Notes: a model not told the origin generated them from the letters alone. Shown: positions 1 to 8,814, counted from the first letter of the stretch. The stretch: DNA of 64,000 nt from Thermoleophilaceae bacterium (GCA_030447905.1 JAUJNZ010000002.1:253432-317431), one strand, 5' to 3'. Numbers and translations are program-made.

Positions 1-2
1 CG

Positions 3-383
3 CGGGAGGGCTGGGCCGTGCTCGGGATCGGGCTCAACGTGACGACTCGAGCGGAGCAGCTGCCCGAGGAGCTTCGCGCGACCGCGACGTCGCTGGCCAT
101 CGCCGCCGGAGCGCAGGAGTCGACGGTACCTGCGGTCGAGGCGGTGCTGGCCGCGCTCCTCGAGGCGCTCGAGCTGGGCATGGACGACCGACCCGAGGAG
201 GTCTTCGCCGCGTGGCGCGAGCGCGATGCCCTGTACGGGCGGTCGGTGCGCTGGGAGGGAGGCGAGGGGATCGCCGAGGGGATCGACGCCTCGGGCGCGC
301 TACTGGTGTCTACGCCCGGCGGGAGGGTCGAGCTGCAGGCCGGAGAGGTCGCGCTCGTTCGCCCGACCTCGGAGGAGCATTGA
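3..383 (+). CDS. birA: Biotin--protein ligase (BirA), C-terminal part, truncated by window edge
   Basis: The reading frame is open from the first bases of the window, so the gene begins upstream and only about 126 codons are visible. The segment W-A-V-L-G-I-G-L-N-V matches the conserved GIGLNV strand of the biotin/lipoate ligase catalytic domain. It is followed by a helical stretch and a small C-terminal beta domain (about residues 75-126), which in BirA contributes to ATP and acceptor binding. The enzyme makes biotinyl-AMP and transfers biotin to the carboxyl-carrier lysine of acyl-CoA carboxylases. A carboxyltransferase subunit lies at the other end of the window, too far away to be in the same operon. 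The N-terminal domain is outside the window, so I cannot say whether a regulatory helix-turn-helix is present. Confidence 0.8.
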   Translation, partial: REGWAVLGIGLNVTTRAEQLPEELRATATSLAIAAGAQESTVPAVEAVLAALLEALELGMDDRPEEVFAAWRERDALYGRSVRWEGGEGIAEGIDASGALLVSTPGGRVELQAGEVALVRPTSEEH

Positions 384-401
384 GCATGCGCGAGGGTGCT
401 C

Positions 402-1052
402 CTACCGCACGACCTTGATGTTGAAGTCGGCGGTACCCAGCGCACCCATCAGGCGCAGCCAGAGCAGCAGGTAGCCCTCGGTGCCGCGGGCGGCGGAGAT
501 GTCGCCGAGGTCGACGACCGATTCGTCCGGCCAGCCGAAGCCGCGCAGCAGCTCGCGGACCTGATCCTTGGCGTGGTCGTCGTCCCCGCAGACGAAGACG
601 TCGCTGTTGCCGCCGGCCCGCGACGGGTCGACCATCACAAGACGGTTGATGGTATTGAGCGCCTTGACCACCCTTGTCTCGGGGAAGGCGCGCTGGATCT
701 GCTCGCCGAGGCTGTCGGTGACCGAGACCGTCAGCGACGGCGGCATACCCTGGGAGAAGTCGAGCGGGTTTGCGACGTCCACGAGCACCTTGCCCGCGAG
801 GTTCTCCGCCCCGGCGGCACTCAGGGCATCGAGCGAGGCGGCTCCGGCCGTGCAGTTGAAGACCAGCTCGGCCTCGGCCGCGGCCTCCCTGAAGGTCCCG
901 TGCGAGGCCCGCCCGACCGATTCAGCGGCCCAGCGGGTCGCGACCTCGTTGTCGCGGGACCGCGAGCCCATCGCGACCTCGTGGCCGAGGCGCGCGAGCG
1001 CGTCGGCGAGCGTCCGGCCGACCATTCCCGTTCCCAGCACCGCGACCTTCAT
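402..1052 (-). CDS. NADPH-dependent F420 reductase / NADP oxidoreductase family protein
   Basis: A protein of 216 residues that starts with a Rossmann dinucleotide-binding loop (VLGTGMVGRTLA, residues 5-16) followed by the GSRS segment (about 30-33) that reads the NADP phosphate. This arrangement is typical of the F420-dependent NADP oxidoreductase family (COG2085). Family members transfer hydride between NADPH and coenzyme F420 or another small acceptor, but the fold is also used by other small reductases, so the substrate is unproven. The length fits the family. It lies convergent with birA with a gap of only 18 bases, and 370 bases without a clear gene follow on its 5' side. Confidence 0.75.
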   Translation of the reverse strand: MKVAVLGTGMVGRTLADALARLGHEVAMGSRSRDNEVATRWAAESVGRASHGTFREAAAEAELVFNCTAGAASLDALSAAGAENLAGKVLVDVANPLDFSQGMPPSLTVSVTDSLGEQIQRAFPETRVVKALNTINRLVMVDPSRAGGNSDVFVCGDDDHAKDQVRELLRGFGWPDESVVDLGDISAARGTEGYLLLWLRLMGALGTADFNIKVVR

Positions 1053-1424
1053 GGTTGCTTGTCCTTTGCTCTCCCGGAACGGCGCCGCGAACTCTATTCC
1101 CCGCGCGAGGGCAGGCGGCCGCTCGTGGGGGCTCGGGGGTGAGGCACACTCGATGTTGGCCGGGACGTGCCGCGAGGGGCCCCCGCAAGGAACAGAAGTG
1201 CCTGTCGACCATCAGCGACCGCGTCCCGCGCGCCGGATTCGCCTTCAGGCCACGACTTGCCCCGTGGGCCGGGACGGGCTGCGCTGTCCCGCTTTCACGC
1301 GGAAGGGGGAGCGGCGGCAACCACAGAAGTGACGCTCGGTCGGTATCCGAAGCGACGAGCGCACGGACGCCGTACCGGGCGGAGGCGGGCGACATCTCGA
1401 CGGCGTCTAAGGCATGCCGCCTCG
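1053..1424. other. Stretch without a recognised gene
   Basis: This 372-base gap lies between the start of the oxidoreductase and the end of the protease gene, both on the minus strand. Short open frames occur on both strands, but none has a recognisable motif or a convincing ribosome-binding site. It must hold the oxidoreductase promoter; I see no clear -35/-10 pair. Confidence 0.4.
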
Positions 1425-2231
1425 TCAACCGTCTTGCCCGCGTACTTGCTCGACCGCTTCCCGCTGGCGCTCGGCGTAGCCGACGGAGTCGAACGGGGGC
1501 AGTAGCTCGTCGAACCAGTCTCGAAGCGGGTCGAGCATGACCGCCAAGCCGTAACTGATGATTCGCTGGTACTGAGTGCGGACGGTGCCGCGCTCCTCCG
1601 AGACCTCCTCGTGGGCATCCAGGGTGGTGGAGCTGTCGAAGTTCTCTGCAGCTAAGGCGGTGACCATTTGAGGGGCGCCAGGGCGGAAAAGCGGCCCGCC
1701 GCTGAGACCGGCCGGGGAAGGGATACTCATTTCGCCGGCTAGGTACTCGTACCCAGCGTGGCTTCGGTACTGGAAGAAGCGCTGGTAGTGACCCGTGAAC
1801 AGACGTGCGGTCGGCACGCGCGCGTCTTGACCGAGCACGTTCTCGGGATACCCGAAAGCGTGGAACTCCTCTCCGAGCGAGAAGTTCCCAACTGACCCCC
1901 AGAAGGGCTCGGTCGGCGCCGCCTCGTCTGCGGCCCACAAGATGGCCAGATCCGCAGTGTCATGCCTAACTACCTTGACTACAGGCTTCAGGGGATGGCG
2001 AATCGCTGTCCACTTGTGTTCGTCTCCCTCTCGGACGTACTCGATCGGACCGTTTCCCGGGACCCAGACTGCAATCTGGCCTGTCGGTAGATCGCCTACG
2101 CAGTGGGCCGCCGTGACAAAGGCGTGGGCGTCCCGGAACGCGAAGCATGAACCCAAGAAGCTCTCCATCAAACCCCGGGAACTCGTTCGGATGAGGAGGC
2201 CCGTCGCCGTGATCGGACTGAATGACCGCAT
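1425..2231 (-). CDS. Trypsin-like serine protease (S1 family)
   Basis: A 268-residue protein with all three elements of a chymotrypsin-fold protease: TAAHC (His 43), DTADLAIL (Asp 94) and GLSGGPLF (Ser 177). The usual GNSGGP is GLSGGP here. The frame is open as far as 2714, but I place the start at the ATG at 2231, about 40 residues before the catalytic histidine, because the upstream part is low-complexity and Arg/Pro/Ser rich. No signal peptide or membrane segment is evident from this start, so a cytoplasmic role is possible; related stand-alone trypsin-like domains occur in bacterial defence and signalling modules. It sits at the edge of an accessory region of nuclease-like genes. The substrate cannot be predicted. 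Confidence 0.75.
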   Translation of the reverse strand: MRSFSPITATGLLIRTSSRGLMESFLGSCFAFRDAHAFVTAAHCVGDLPTGQIAVWVPGNGPIEYVREGDEHKWTAIRHPLKPVVKVVRHDTADLAILWAADEAAPTEPFWGSVGNFSLGEEFHAFGYPENVLGQDARVPTARLFTGHYQRFFQYRSHAGYEYLAGEMSIPSPAGLSGGPLFRPGAPQMVTALAAENFDSSTTLDAHEEVSEERGTVRTQYQRIISYGLAVMLDPLRDWFDELLPPFDSVGYAERQREAVEQVRGQDG

Positions 2232-2748
2232 GAAGCGAGAGCCTATGGCCGTATCGGCCGCGTCGTCGACTTGACTGGTCCCGCTCAACACGGCGACGCC
2301 AGTACTCGGCGCTTCACAGCCACCCTCGAGGTGCCGTTCCTCGCGACCGCCCAGCAGGGGCGCGAGCGACGGTGGCCGCGGTACGGCGAAGCGCGGCTCG
2401 CGCCGCTGCGCTCGACCAGCGTCGTCCGCGGGTCGGTCCGTTGATGACGCAAAGGGCGGACCGATCGGCAGCTCAAGCCGCCCATTGAGCAACGGCTGTA
2501 GGTGCCCGCGCCCGCTCGTCCACTCCGACTTCGCGGTGTCGCCCGCCCTTCCGCATCGAACAAGCCGTGCCTGCTGCATAGCCATTCCGGCCACCGAGTG
2601 GGCCCGGCTCGCTGCGCATTGTGCTGCGGACCTCTTGGGTGCCCTGGCTGCGCCTGGACGATCTGGACGACCTCGCCGCGGGTTTGTGGTTCTCCCGCAG
2701 GATGCGCGCACCATCTGGGCGCGGCGTGCTCTCCATACGATAAGTGCG

Positions 2749-3458
2749 ATGGCCGGCGAGCGCGACTGGAAGCAATACGAGAACCAGATCTACGAACGTC
2801 TGAAGGAGATGGCCGGTGAGGACGCCGCGGTCGAGCCCGACGCGTCCCTGCCCGGTCGGTTCAGCCGAGTCGACCGGCAGGTCGACGTCCATGTCCGGGG
2901 AAGCTTCGCCGGCGCCATTGCGAGCGGCACCATGGCGGTGGACTGCAAGTGCTTCACGCGCAAGGTCAACGTCAAGGACGTCGAGGCCTTCATGGGCTCG
3001 TCGACGACGTCGGCACGGACTTCGGGCTCCTGGTGACCACCGAGGGCTTCAGCCAGGCAGCCAAGAACCGTGCCGAAGCGCGCGGGATGAGGATCGACAT
3101 CGTCCCTTACGACGAGCTCTCAGACTGGGAGCCGCCGTTCCGGTTCTGCGACGTCTGCACGGACTGGGACTCCGATCGTGCACCCGGCGGCGTGTACATC
3201 GATCGCTTCGTGGGTGGGCACGAGCCGCCCGGAGTGGAGCTCGTCGTGGGAGCGGGTGCCTGTGACCGCTGCCAGACGCTCTACATGGAGTGCAACTGCG
3301 GCACCGTGAACCATGTGGTCGAGTTTCAGCACGGCGAGTGGCTCGAGTGCGAGGGCGGATGCGGCGTGGAGTGGAAGGCGGAAGTCGAGGTCGACCGCAA
3401 GGGCGTGCCGGTCACGATCAACCCACACGAGCAGGTCGAGTTCCGGCGCGGTTCCTGA
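2749..3458 (+). pseudogene. Mrr/PD-(D/E)XK-like nuclease with zinc-ribbon tail, frameshifted
   Basis: From ATG 2749 one frame encodes a restriction-endonuclease-like core: R-x-V-D-x-Q-V-D-V-H-V (about residues 38-50), then A-V-D-C-K-C-F (about 63-69), matching the D...(D/E)xK active-site layout with D-C-K in the last motif. The frame breaks near 3000, just after V-E-A-F-M-G. The next frame continues the fold with D-F-G-L-L-V-T-T-E-G-F-S, typical of strand 4 of Mrr-like nucleases, and runs to a stop at 3458. The C-terminal part has cysteine pairs (CDVC, CDRC, CNCG, CEGGC) that could form one or two zinc ribbons. One missing base explains the break. It is either a recent pseudogene or a sequence error. 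No methyltransferase is nearby, so a classical restriction-modification role is not supported. Confidence 0.6.
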
Positions 3459-3895
3459 CCCGGGCCAACGGATTATGGCCGGGCGGCTTCGGCCAGCTCC
3501 GAGTCGGATCGTGGCAGAGAGATACGCGGGCGCGTACTAGCGCAGGCCGCTTGTCGCGACCGTCCGGCTGCACGACCTATCGCACTACGCGCCGGACGGA
3601 TCAGCCGTCGGGCTCGGCACTACTGCCTCGCGCGAGAAGTGGCAGCGAGCCCGCCGGACGCCCTGCCCGCCGAGGGATCGCTCTGTGGGACGGGACGCCG
3701 CAGTCGGGACGAATGTCGTCCGCATCGAAGGACAACGCCCTCTGGTCGGCAGACTCCGCAGTGCCAATCCGAATGCTCATTGCGCTTGCAGGAACCTGCC
3801 CTGCGAGCCGCTTCGCGTCAGCGGAGCGCCGGGGCGATGAGTCCGCCCCGCTCGAACGGTCAAGAGCAGTGTCACTTCGAAACAGGAGGCTCTCA
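3459..3895. other. Stretch without a recognised gene
   Basis: These 437 bases separate the Mrr-like gene from the RibD-type reductase. Several unproductive open frames are present, none with family motifs. The 3' end carries a good ribosome-binding site (AGGAGG at 3884-3889) for the next gene. I see nothing else I can support. Confidence 0.4.
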
Positions 3896-4513
3896 ATGCA
3901 GACCGCCAACCCAGACACCACCTGTCACATGTCGATCTCGCTCGACGGTTTCGTCGCCGGGCCGGATCAGAGCCGGGAGAATCCGCTGGGAAAGCGCGGC
4001 AGGGAGGTCCATAGCTGGCACCTCGGCGACGAGCGCGCCAACGAGGCGGATGAGATCGCGGCCGGCTGGCTCATGCGCCCGCGAGGCGCCTACCTCATGG
4101 GCCGCAACATGTTCGGGCCGATCCGCGGGGCGTGGGAGGAGGACTGGCGCGGCTGGTGGGGGCCCGAGCCGCCGTACCACGCACCGGTGTTCGTGCTGAC
4201 CCATCACGCCCGCGAGCCGATCAAGATGGAGGGCGGGACGACCTTCCACTTCGTCACCGACGGCTTCGACGCCGCCTACGCACAGGCGCGTGAGACGGCC
4301 GGCGACGACGGCGTAGACATCGCGGGCGGCGCCTCCACCGTTCGGCAGGCGCTCGTCGCAGGGGTCGTCGACGAGCTCACGCTCGACATCGCCCCAGTCC
4401 TGCTCGGGTCCGGCGAGCGGATCTTCGACGGCGTCGATTCTCTCGGGATGGAGCCCATCGACGTACTGCATTCGCCGCTGGCCACGCACATCCGCTACCT
4501 CCGAGCAAGCTGA
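3896..4513 (+). CDS. Dihydrofolate reductase-like protein (RibD C-terminal domain family)
   Basis: A 205-residue protein beginning with a strand followed by M-S-I-S-L-D-G-F-V-A-G (about residues 10-20), the signature of the RibD_C/DHFR-like fold. Later motifs agree: A-Y-L-M-G-R-N-M-F-G (about 62-71), the G-G-A-S-T-V-R-Q-A nucleotide loop (about 143-151) and L-L-G-S-G-E-R-I-F-D near the C-terminus. These proteins bind NADPH, but most stand-alone actinobacterial members have no assigned substrate. The ATG at 3896 is chosen over the longer upstream frame because of the AGGAGG motif about 7 bases before it and because homology starts there. It stands alone between two accessory genes. Confidence 0.85.
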   Translation: MQTANPDTTCHMSISLDGFVAGPDQSRENPLGKRGREVHSWHLGDERANEADEIAAGWLMRPRGAYLMGRNMFGPIRGAWEEDWRGWWGPEPPYHAPVFVLTHHAREPIKMEGGTTFHFVTDGFDAAYAQARETAGDDGVDIAGGASTVRQALVAGVVDELTLDIAPVLLGSGERIFDGVDSLGMEPIDVLHSPLATHIRYLRAS

Positions 4514-4822
4514 AGGCCGACTCTCGGTACGTCTACCAGTCACCGCTCCGAGTCTCTCGATGCGGACGGCCAGCGACCTACTTCGGGCGTGCCGCAGGGG
4601 AAGGTTCACCGGGACTGTGTGTCGCAGGGGCATCGGCTTGTGGGACGGCGGTTGTGGCCCGCCCCCCTCCCATCAGGGGGCGCCCACTGCTCCAACCACG
4701 CGGAAGCCTTGGCGATCGAAACCACCCTCAGACGCGCCTGCTGATCGTCAGGCCGCCTGCTGACTGCTCGCGCTCCTCCTCTGCGATCTGTTTGCTGGGT
4801 TGGGCTCGACACCCAACGACGT
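4514..4822. other. Intergenic stretch with a terminator-like hairpin
   Basis: No gene is recognised in these 309 bases. The only structure I can support is the inverted repeat CGCCCCC / GGGGGCG at 4660-4682 with a 9-base loop, listed separately. The last bases contain the start region of the HNH-like gene. Confidence 0.4.
4660..4682 (+). terminator. Hairpin downstream of the RibD-like gene
   Basis: CGCCCCC at 4660-4666 pairs perfectly with GGGGGCG at 4676-4682 across a 9-base loop. There is no U-tract, so this is only a possible intrinsic terminator for the upstream reductase gene. Confidence 0.3.
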
Positions 4823-5666
4823 ATGGTCCGACTCGTGGACCCGTGCCTCTTCTGCCGACAGGTGCGCAAGCTCTCGAAGGAGCATCTTTGGCCTATGTGG
4901 GCGCGTCAGACGTTCACCGAAAGCGAGCGATCGGAGCTGATTCCTCATTCGGTCGAAACACAAGGCGGCGTTCTCGTTGAGACCTGGGACGCGCCGGTCT
5001 TCAGCGCAACCGAAAAAGTGGTCTGTGAGGAATGCAACAACGGCTGGATGGGCGCCCTGGAGCAGCGAGCGAAGGATCACGCCGAGCCCATGCTGCTCGG
5101 GGAACCGCAGACCCTTAATCGAGAGGCGAAGGTAAGCCTCTCGATGTGGGCGTATCTGAAGATGCTCCTTGTCCAGCAAGTGGACGAGCCCGTCCTTCCC
5201 AGGGAGAGCTACGAGACGTTCTACGCAATTCAAGGCGAGGATCTACTCCCGCTCAACACGAGCGTTTTCATTGCTCATCACGTCGGCGCGCCAGGGCCAG
5301 TACCAGCACCGTCTGCTCGCGCCACGCGGCACAGATACTCCAGAGTTCTTTATCGGCACCTTTACGGTGCGTCAGCTCGTCATTCAGATCGCAAAGAACT
5401 TCACGGCGCACGAGCCCGCGCTCTTTGAGCGGGATCCTCGGGTCGAAGGGTGCGACGACCTAATCTGGCCGGCAACAGACGACGTCGTGAGCTGGCCTCG
5501 CGATCGAGGCCTAGACGATGGGGCGCTTTCCGTGTTTACCGGCCCACAGCCGAGCCGAAGGCGCAGATGGACGGCGCAGCGGACGGTCAATGCACACAAA
5601 CGTGCCAAGAGTCGCGCGCGTCGCAAAGCCGCGCGCCAGCAGAGGAGCCAACGTCGGCGACCCTGA
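4823..5666 (+). pseudogene. HNH-like (KEH..W / CN-GWM) zinc-binding protein, frameshifted
   Basis: The N-terminal half carries CLFC (near residue 8), S-K-E-H-L-W-P-M-W (about 18-26) and C-E-E-C-N-N-G-W-M (about 70-78). This pattern of two CxxC knuckles around a K-E-H resembles an HNH endonuclease fold of the HNH_5 type. The frame breaks near 5290. The next frame continues with the same order of hydrophobic strands (G-T-F-T-V-R-Q-L-V-I-Q-I-A-K) and ends in an Arg-rich tail at 5666. A clear full-length paralogue lies at 27324-28127, inside the IS1595-type element, with matching motifs and the same downstream strand (V-G-Q-L-A-I-Q-L). One extra base explains the break. Nuclease activity is inferred from motif layout only. 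Confidence 0.6.
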
Positions 5667-5798
5667 CATCAAGGTCATGCGGCGATCTTGTCATCACCGC
5701 GGATGACACCCACTGGCGAGACGGGCCACCGGCTTTCGCTTGTCATGACACGGAGTTGTCTGCACGACTGCTGCTTTGCGCGACAGGCAGCTGGCCCG

Positions 5799-6488
5799 TT
5801 ACACGATCGCGGCCGGAACGATGGCCAGCGCGTCGGTCTGGTCGTGCGCTCGGAGGAGGTCAACCACCCACCCCGGGAGCCCATAGGGAGCTTCGTTGGC
5901 CGGACGCTCCATCAGGTCCCATGCTTCGTCATAGCTTGCGAACTCCTGTGGGCCGAGCATCTTGCGCGTCCATGGCTTCCCCTCGTTATCCATATGGCCT
6001 TGGAATGCCCTCATGGCGAGGGTGACGTGGTTGCGAGGGACGACGGAGAAGTGGGAACGTGAGCCCGCGTCCCCAAGCGTGACCAGGACGACCCAGGAGT
6101 CCGCTGCCGGGTCTGCAAAGGTGAGGAGGTCGTCGCTGAGAGTGAAGTCGCCGCGGGAGCGAGCCTTCACCTGGACGCCGCAGGTCCGCGAGTCTTGAAA
6201 CCTGTGCGCGTAGAGATCGATGCTAGGTGCTCCGCGGCGGGGCAGGTCGACCATCCATCCGCGGATCGCGAGTTCCGCTGCCACGGCGTACTCGCCAGCG
6301 TCGCCCTTCTGGTGAGAGGAAAGATTGCGCTCGATCCGACTTCCTCCTTCACGACAAGTGCTTTGCCGTTCCCTCCCGATGTGGATAGCGCCTCGGGCGC
6401 CCGAGCAGACTTGCACGCTACCGGTGCGCGCGAGGAAGAGCAGCGTGGTCGTGCTTCGGCATCGCGGAGAAGGCGCACGTATCTGCAA
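5799..6488 (-). CDS. PD-(D/E)XK nuclease-like protein
   Basis: The central region has K-G-D-A-G-E-Y-A-V-A-A-E-L, then P-S-I-D-L-Y-A (catalytic Asp) and G-V-Q-V-K-A-R (the E/QxK motif). This is the layout of a PD-(D/E)XK fold with Q in place of E, as in group I-intron-type and other small nucleases of the superfamily. The first 55-60 codons of the 229-codon frame look non-native, and homology begins near the K-G-D-A-G-E motif. The real start is probably a GTG or TTG close to it; I have kept the frame limits. The C-terminal part (about 140-229) has no motif I recognise. It sits in a run of nuclease-like genes and points towards the HNH-like gene (convergent). Confidence 0.55.
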   Translation of the reverse strand: MQIRAPSPRCRSTTTLLFLARTGSVQVCSGARGAIHIGRERQSTCREGGSRIERNLSSHQKGDAGEYAVAAELAIRGWMVDLPRRGAPSIDLYAHRFQDSRTCGVQVKARSRGDFTLSDDLLTFADPAADSWVVLVTLGDAGSRSHFSVVPRNHVTLAMRAFQGHMDNEGKPWTRKMLGPQEFASYDEAWDLMERPANEAPYGLPGWVVDLLRAHDQTDALAIVPAAIV

Positions 6489-6630
6489 CCCGCCCGCGCG
6501 CCACCAAGACTAAGCAGACTGGGCGTCGAGTCACGTTCCCAGTGAGAGGACTCCGTTCGGTGGGTCACGCTTTTCTACGGCGCGCGATAGATGCCAAGTC
6601 GGCCGCTGTAGTGCGCGGTACGGTGGCAGG

Positions 6631-7386
6631 ATGGAACTTCGTGCAGCGATTCTCGAGAGGCTCGCGACACCGGGGATCGAGACCCGTTTCGGTGATCCGT
6701 ACTTCCCACAAGGGACCATGCAGGCGCTCGGTTGTCGGCCGCCGGACTTCTGGGAGGCGGTGTGGGGCCTGCTGAGCGACGGCCTGGTCTACATAGACCC
6801 TGCTGGGCAAGCTCACGCCCCGACATGGGACAACTGGCACTGGCGGCTATCGGCCCGAGGCATCCAAGCGGCCACCGCCGGGTCCTGGGAGCCGCGCGAT
6901 CCCGAGGGCTACCTGCGACGACTGCGACGTCGAGCGCCCGATCTCGACGACGCCGCCGAGGTCTACGTCCGCGAAGCGCTTAGCGCGTTCAATGCCCGCT
7001 GTTTTCTGGCCTGCTCGGTCATGCTCGGCGTGGCGTCCGAGCAAGTTTTCGGCCGGCTGAGCGCCGCGTTCGTCGGCGCGAGCGGCGACGACGCCGCACC
7101 GCTGCGCAAGCTGCTCGAGAACCCGAGGGCCACGTACTCTCAGCGTTTCGTCGAGTTCCGCAAGCGCATCGAGCCGCGACGCTCGGAACTGCCGCCCGGC
7201 CTTGCCGACAGCTTGACGTTGGACGCCGTCGCCGACCTGTTACGGGTGACGCGCAACGAGGCCGGCCACCCGACGGGCGAGATGGTCGACGAGGACACCG
7301 CGTATACGCACCTCCAGATGTCGGGCCGGTTCCTCGTAAAGATGACCGACCTGGCCCGGCACTTCGAGACCGCCGCGGTCGCGTAG
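6631..7386 (+). CDS. HEPN-like domain protein with N-terminal winged-helix-like region
   Basis: A 251-residue protein. Residues 1-85 look like a small alpha/beta winged-helix module (L-L-S-D-G-L-V-Y-I wing). Residues 110-251 are alpha-helical and contain V-T-R-N-E-A-G-H-P-T-G (about 208-218). The R-N-E-A-G-H core is the R(X4)H motif of HEPN domains, which in many toxins and defence proteins is the RNase active site. S-V-M-L-G-V-A-S-E-Q before it is typical of DUF4145-type HEPN proteins. The start ATG is at the beginning of homology. Upstream and downstream genes are nuclease-like, so a role in nucleic-acid degradation or phage defence is plausible but not shown. Confidence 0.55.
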   Translation: MELRAAILERLATPGIETRFGDPYFPQGTMQALGCRPPDFWEAVWGLLSDGLVYIDPAGQAHAPTWDNWHWRLSARGIQAATAGSWEPRDPEGYLRRLRRRAPDLDDAAEVYVREALSAFNARCFLACSVMLGVASEQVFGRLSAAFVGASGDDAAPLRKLLENPRATYSQRFVEFRKRIEPRRSELPPGLADSLTLDAVADLLRVTRNEAGHPTGEMVDEDTAYTHLQMSGRFLVKMTDLARHFETAAVA

Positions 7387-7520
7387 GCGATCTCCGGGCG
7401 TGACGACGCGCCGCGCGGCGTAGCCGCCGACGGGCACCTCTACGGCTTCGAATGATCTGCGGCACGGGGGTGCAGCGGCGCTCGTCAGCCTTCGATAAAC
7501 GCAGGCGGTAGCTTCCCGTC

Positions 7521-7982
7521 ATGTCCCATCGGAGCGACTCCAGCGCCCAGCGCGACGCGGAGGCCCTGATCCGCGTTAAGGTCGCTGAGCACATCGGCAG
7601 AAGCCTCTCATCGGCAACCGTCGAGCTCAGCGGCGGTGCACGGGTGCAGGTCGACGGGGCAGCTTCTGATGGGTCTGTTCTCGTCGAGATCTTCGCCCAC
7701 CAAGGCCCGCTGAAGAGCGGACAGCGCCACAAGGTGGCCCAAGACGCTCTCAAGCTCATCACGCTCGGACGTGGTCGACCTGACGCTGAGCTCTTCATCG
7801 CCTTCGGTGACACCGAGGCCGCGGCCTACGCGACGAAGGGGACGTGGCTGTCCGAAGCCCTCGCCACCTGGGGGGTCACCGTCCTGGTCGTAGAACTCGA
7901 CCAGGCGGTCCGTCAGGGGATTCGCGCCGCTCAAGTGCGGCAGGAGATGATCAACCCGGCCGCCCCGCGTGCGGCGCCCTGA
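7521..7982 (+). CDS. Conserved hypothetical protein, possible PD-(D/E)XK-like fold
   Basis: A 153-residue protein with A-R-V-Q-V-D-G-A followed by S-V-L-V-E-I-F-A-H-Q-G and then an amphipathic helix with Q-R-H-K-V. The V-D-G ... V-L-V-E-I-F layout resembles the D...E strands of a compact nuclease-like domain, but the usual lysine is not in the standard place. I recognise the general pattern, not a named family. It starts at ATG 7521, 134 bases after the HEPN-like gene on the same strand, and ends just before the recombinase, which is transcribed towards it. It could belong with the HEPN-like gene; no promoter or terminator separates them clearly. Confidence 0.5.
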   Translation: MSHRSDSSAQRDAEALIRVKVAEHIGRSLSSATVELSGGARVQVDGAASDGSVLVEIFAHQGPLKSGQRHKVAQDALKLITLGRGRPDAELFIAFGDTEAAAYATKGTWLSEALATWGVTVLVVELDQAVRQGIRAAQVRQEMINPAAPRAAP

Positions 7983-8113
7983 TCGGGCCGCTGCGAACCC
8001 GTAATTCGTCCCGCGAGCGCGTCGCAACGCCGCATGGCGCAGCGCTCTCGCTCCGCGCGATCTGCGTCAGGCGGTGCGGCGGGGGCTCGCCAGTGTCATG
8101 AAGCCAGGCCTGC

Positions 8114-8814
8114 TCAGAGGCGCAGCCCCGCGCTCGCCGGCATCATCGGTGCTCTTCGGGCATGCACCGCATTGATGATCTCGGCGTTGTCGATGCCCTG
8201 CAGGTAGGTCGATGTGACGCCGAGATCGGTGTGGCCTAGCTGGCGCTGGATGATGTTGAGCGGCACGCCCTCGCGAGCCATCTCGATGGCATGAGCATGG
8301 CGCAGCTGGTGGGGGCAAAGCGGCGGCGCACGCCGGCCTGGGCGGCGAGCCGCCGCAGCTGACAGCGGGCGGCGCTGGCGGTCCACGGCCGCCCCGCTGA
8401 GGGACCGTCGATCACGCAGAAGAGCGCTCCGACCGGCATCGTGGCTCGACGAGATAGCCACGGCCGCAGCTGTTCCCAGCCCCAGTCGTCCATGCCGACC
8501 TCGCGTCGCTTGTCTCCCTTGCCGTGGCGGACGAGCATGGCGCCGCGGCGCTCTTCGAGATCGGTCTCCGCGAGGGCAAGCGCCTCATGGATCCGGAGCC
8601 CGGCACGCCAGAGCACGACGATCATTCCGCGCAGGCGATCGCCGTAAATGGTCCCGCCGGCTTGGCGCATCACGGCGACGATCTCCTCCACGCGCGGCGG
8701 ATCGGCCGGGTAGCGCATCCCCTTGTTCGCGGGCGGGCGCCCCGTGTGGTAGCCGGGCATGGTGGCCGGCGAGCGCCGACGTCCCGCCCGGTCGAGAGTC
8801 TGAAGTGCGGACAT
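8114..8814 (-). pseudogene. Tyrosine recombinase (XerC/integrase family), frameshifted
   Basis: From ATG 8814, which has a GGAGG-type ribosome-binding site, the first frame gives the first catalytic Arg in A-G-L-R-I-H-E-A-L (R74) and the G-K-G-D-K-R-R segment. After F-A-P (near 8315) the frame changes. The second frame supplies H-Q-L-R-H-A-H-A (box II His/Arg), L-G-H-T and T-S-T-Y-L-Q-G with the nucleophilic Tyr, ending at 8114. All catalytic residues are present, so a single indel is the only visible lesion. The N-terminal SAM-like domain is shorter than in XerC/XerD, about 55 residues before the catalytic domain. It lies next to the nuclease-like cluster and may have been its integration enzyme. 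I could not identify att sites or a flanking tRNA. Confidence 0.75.

Noticed and set aside
2749..3458. Restriction-modification system
   Set aside because: Only an Mrr-like nuclease is present; no DNA methyltransferase or specificity gene is nearby, and the methyltransferases at 18.4 and 22.6 kb are not DNA-modifying types.
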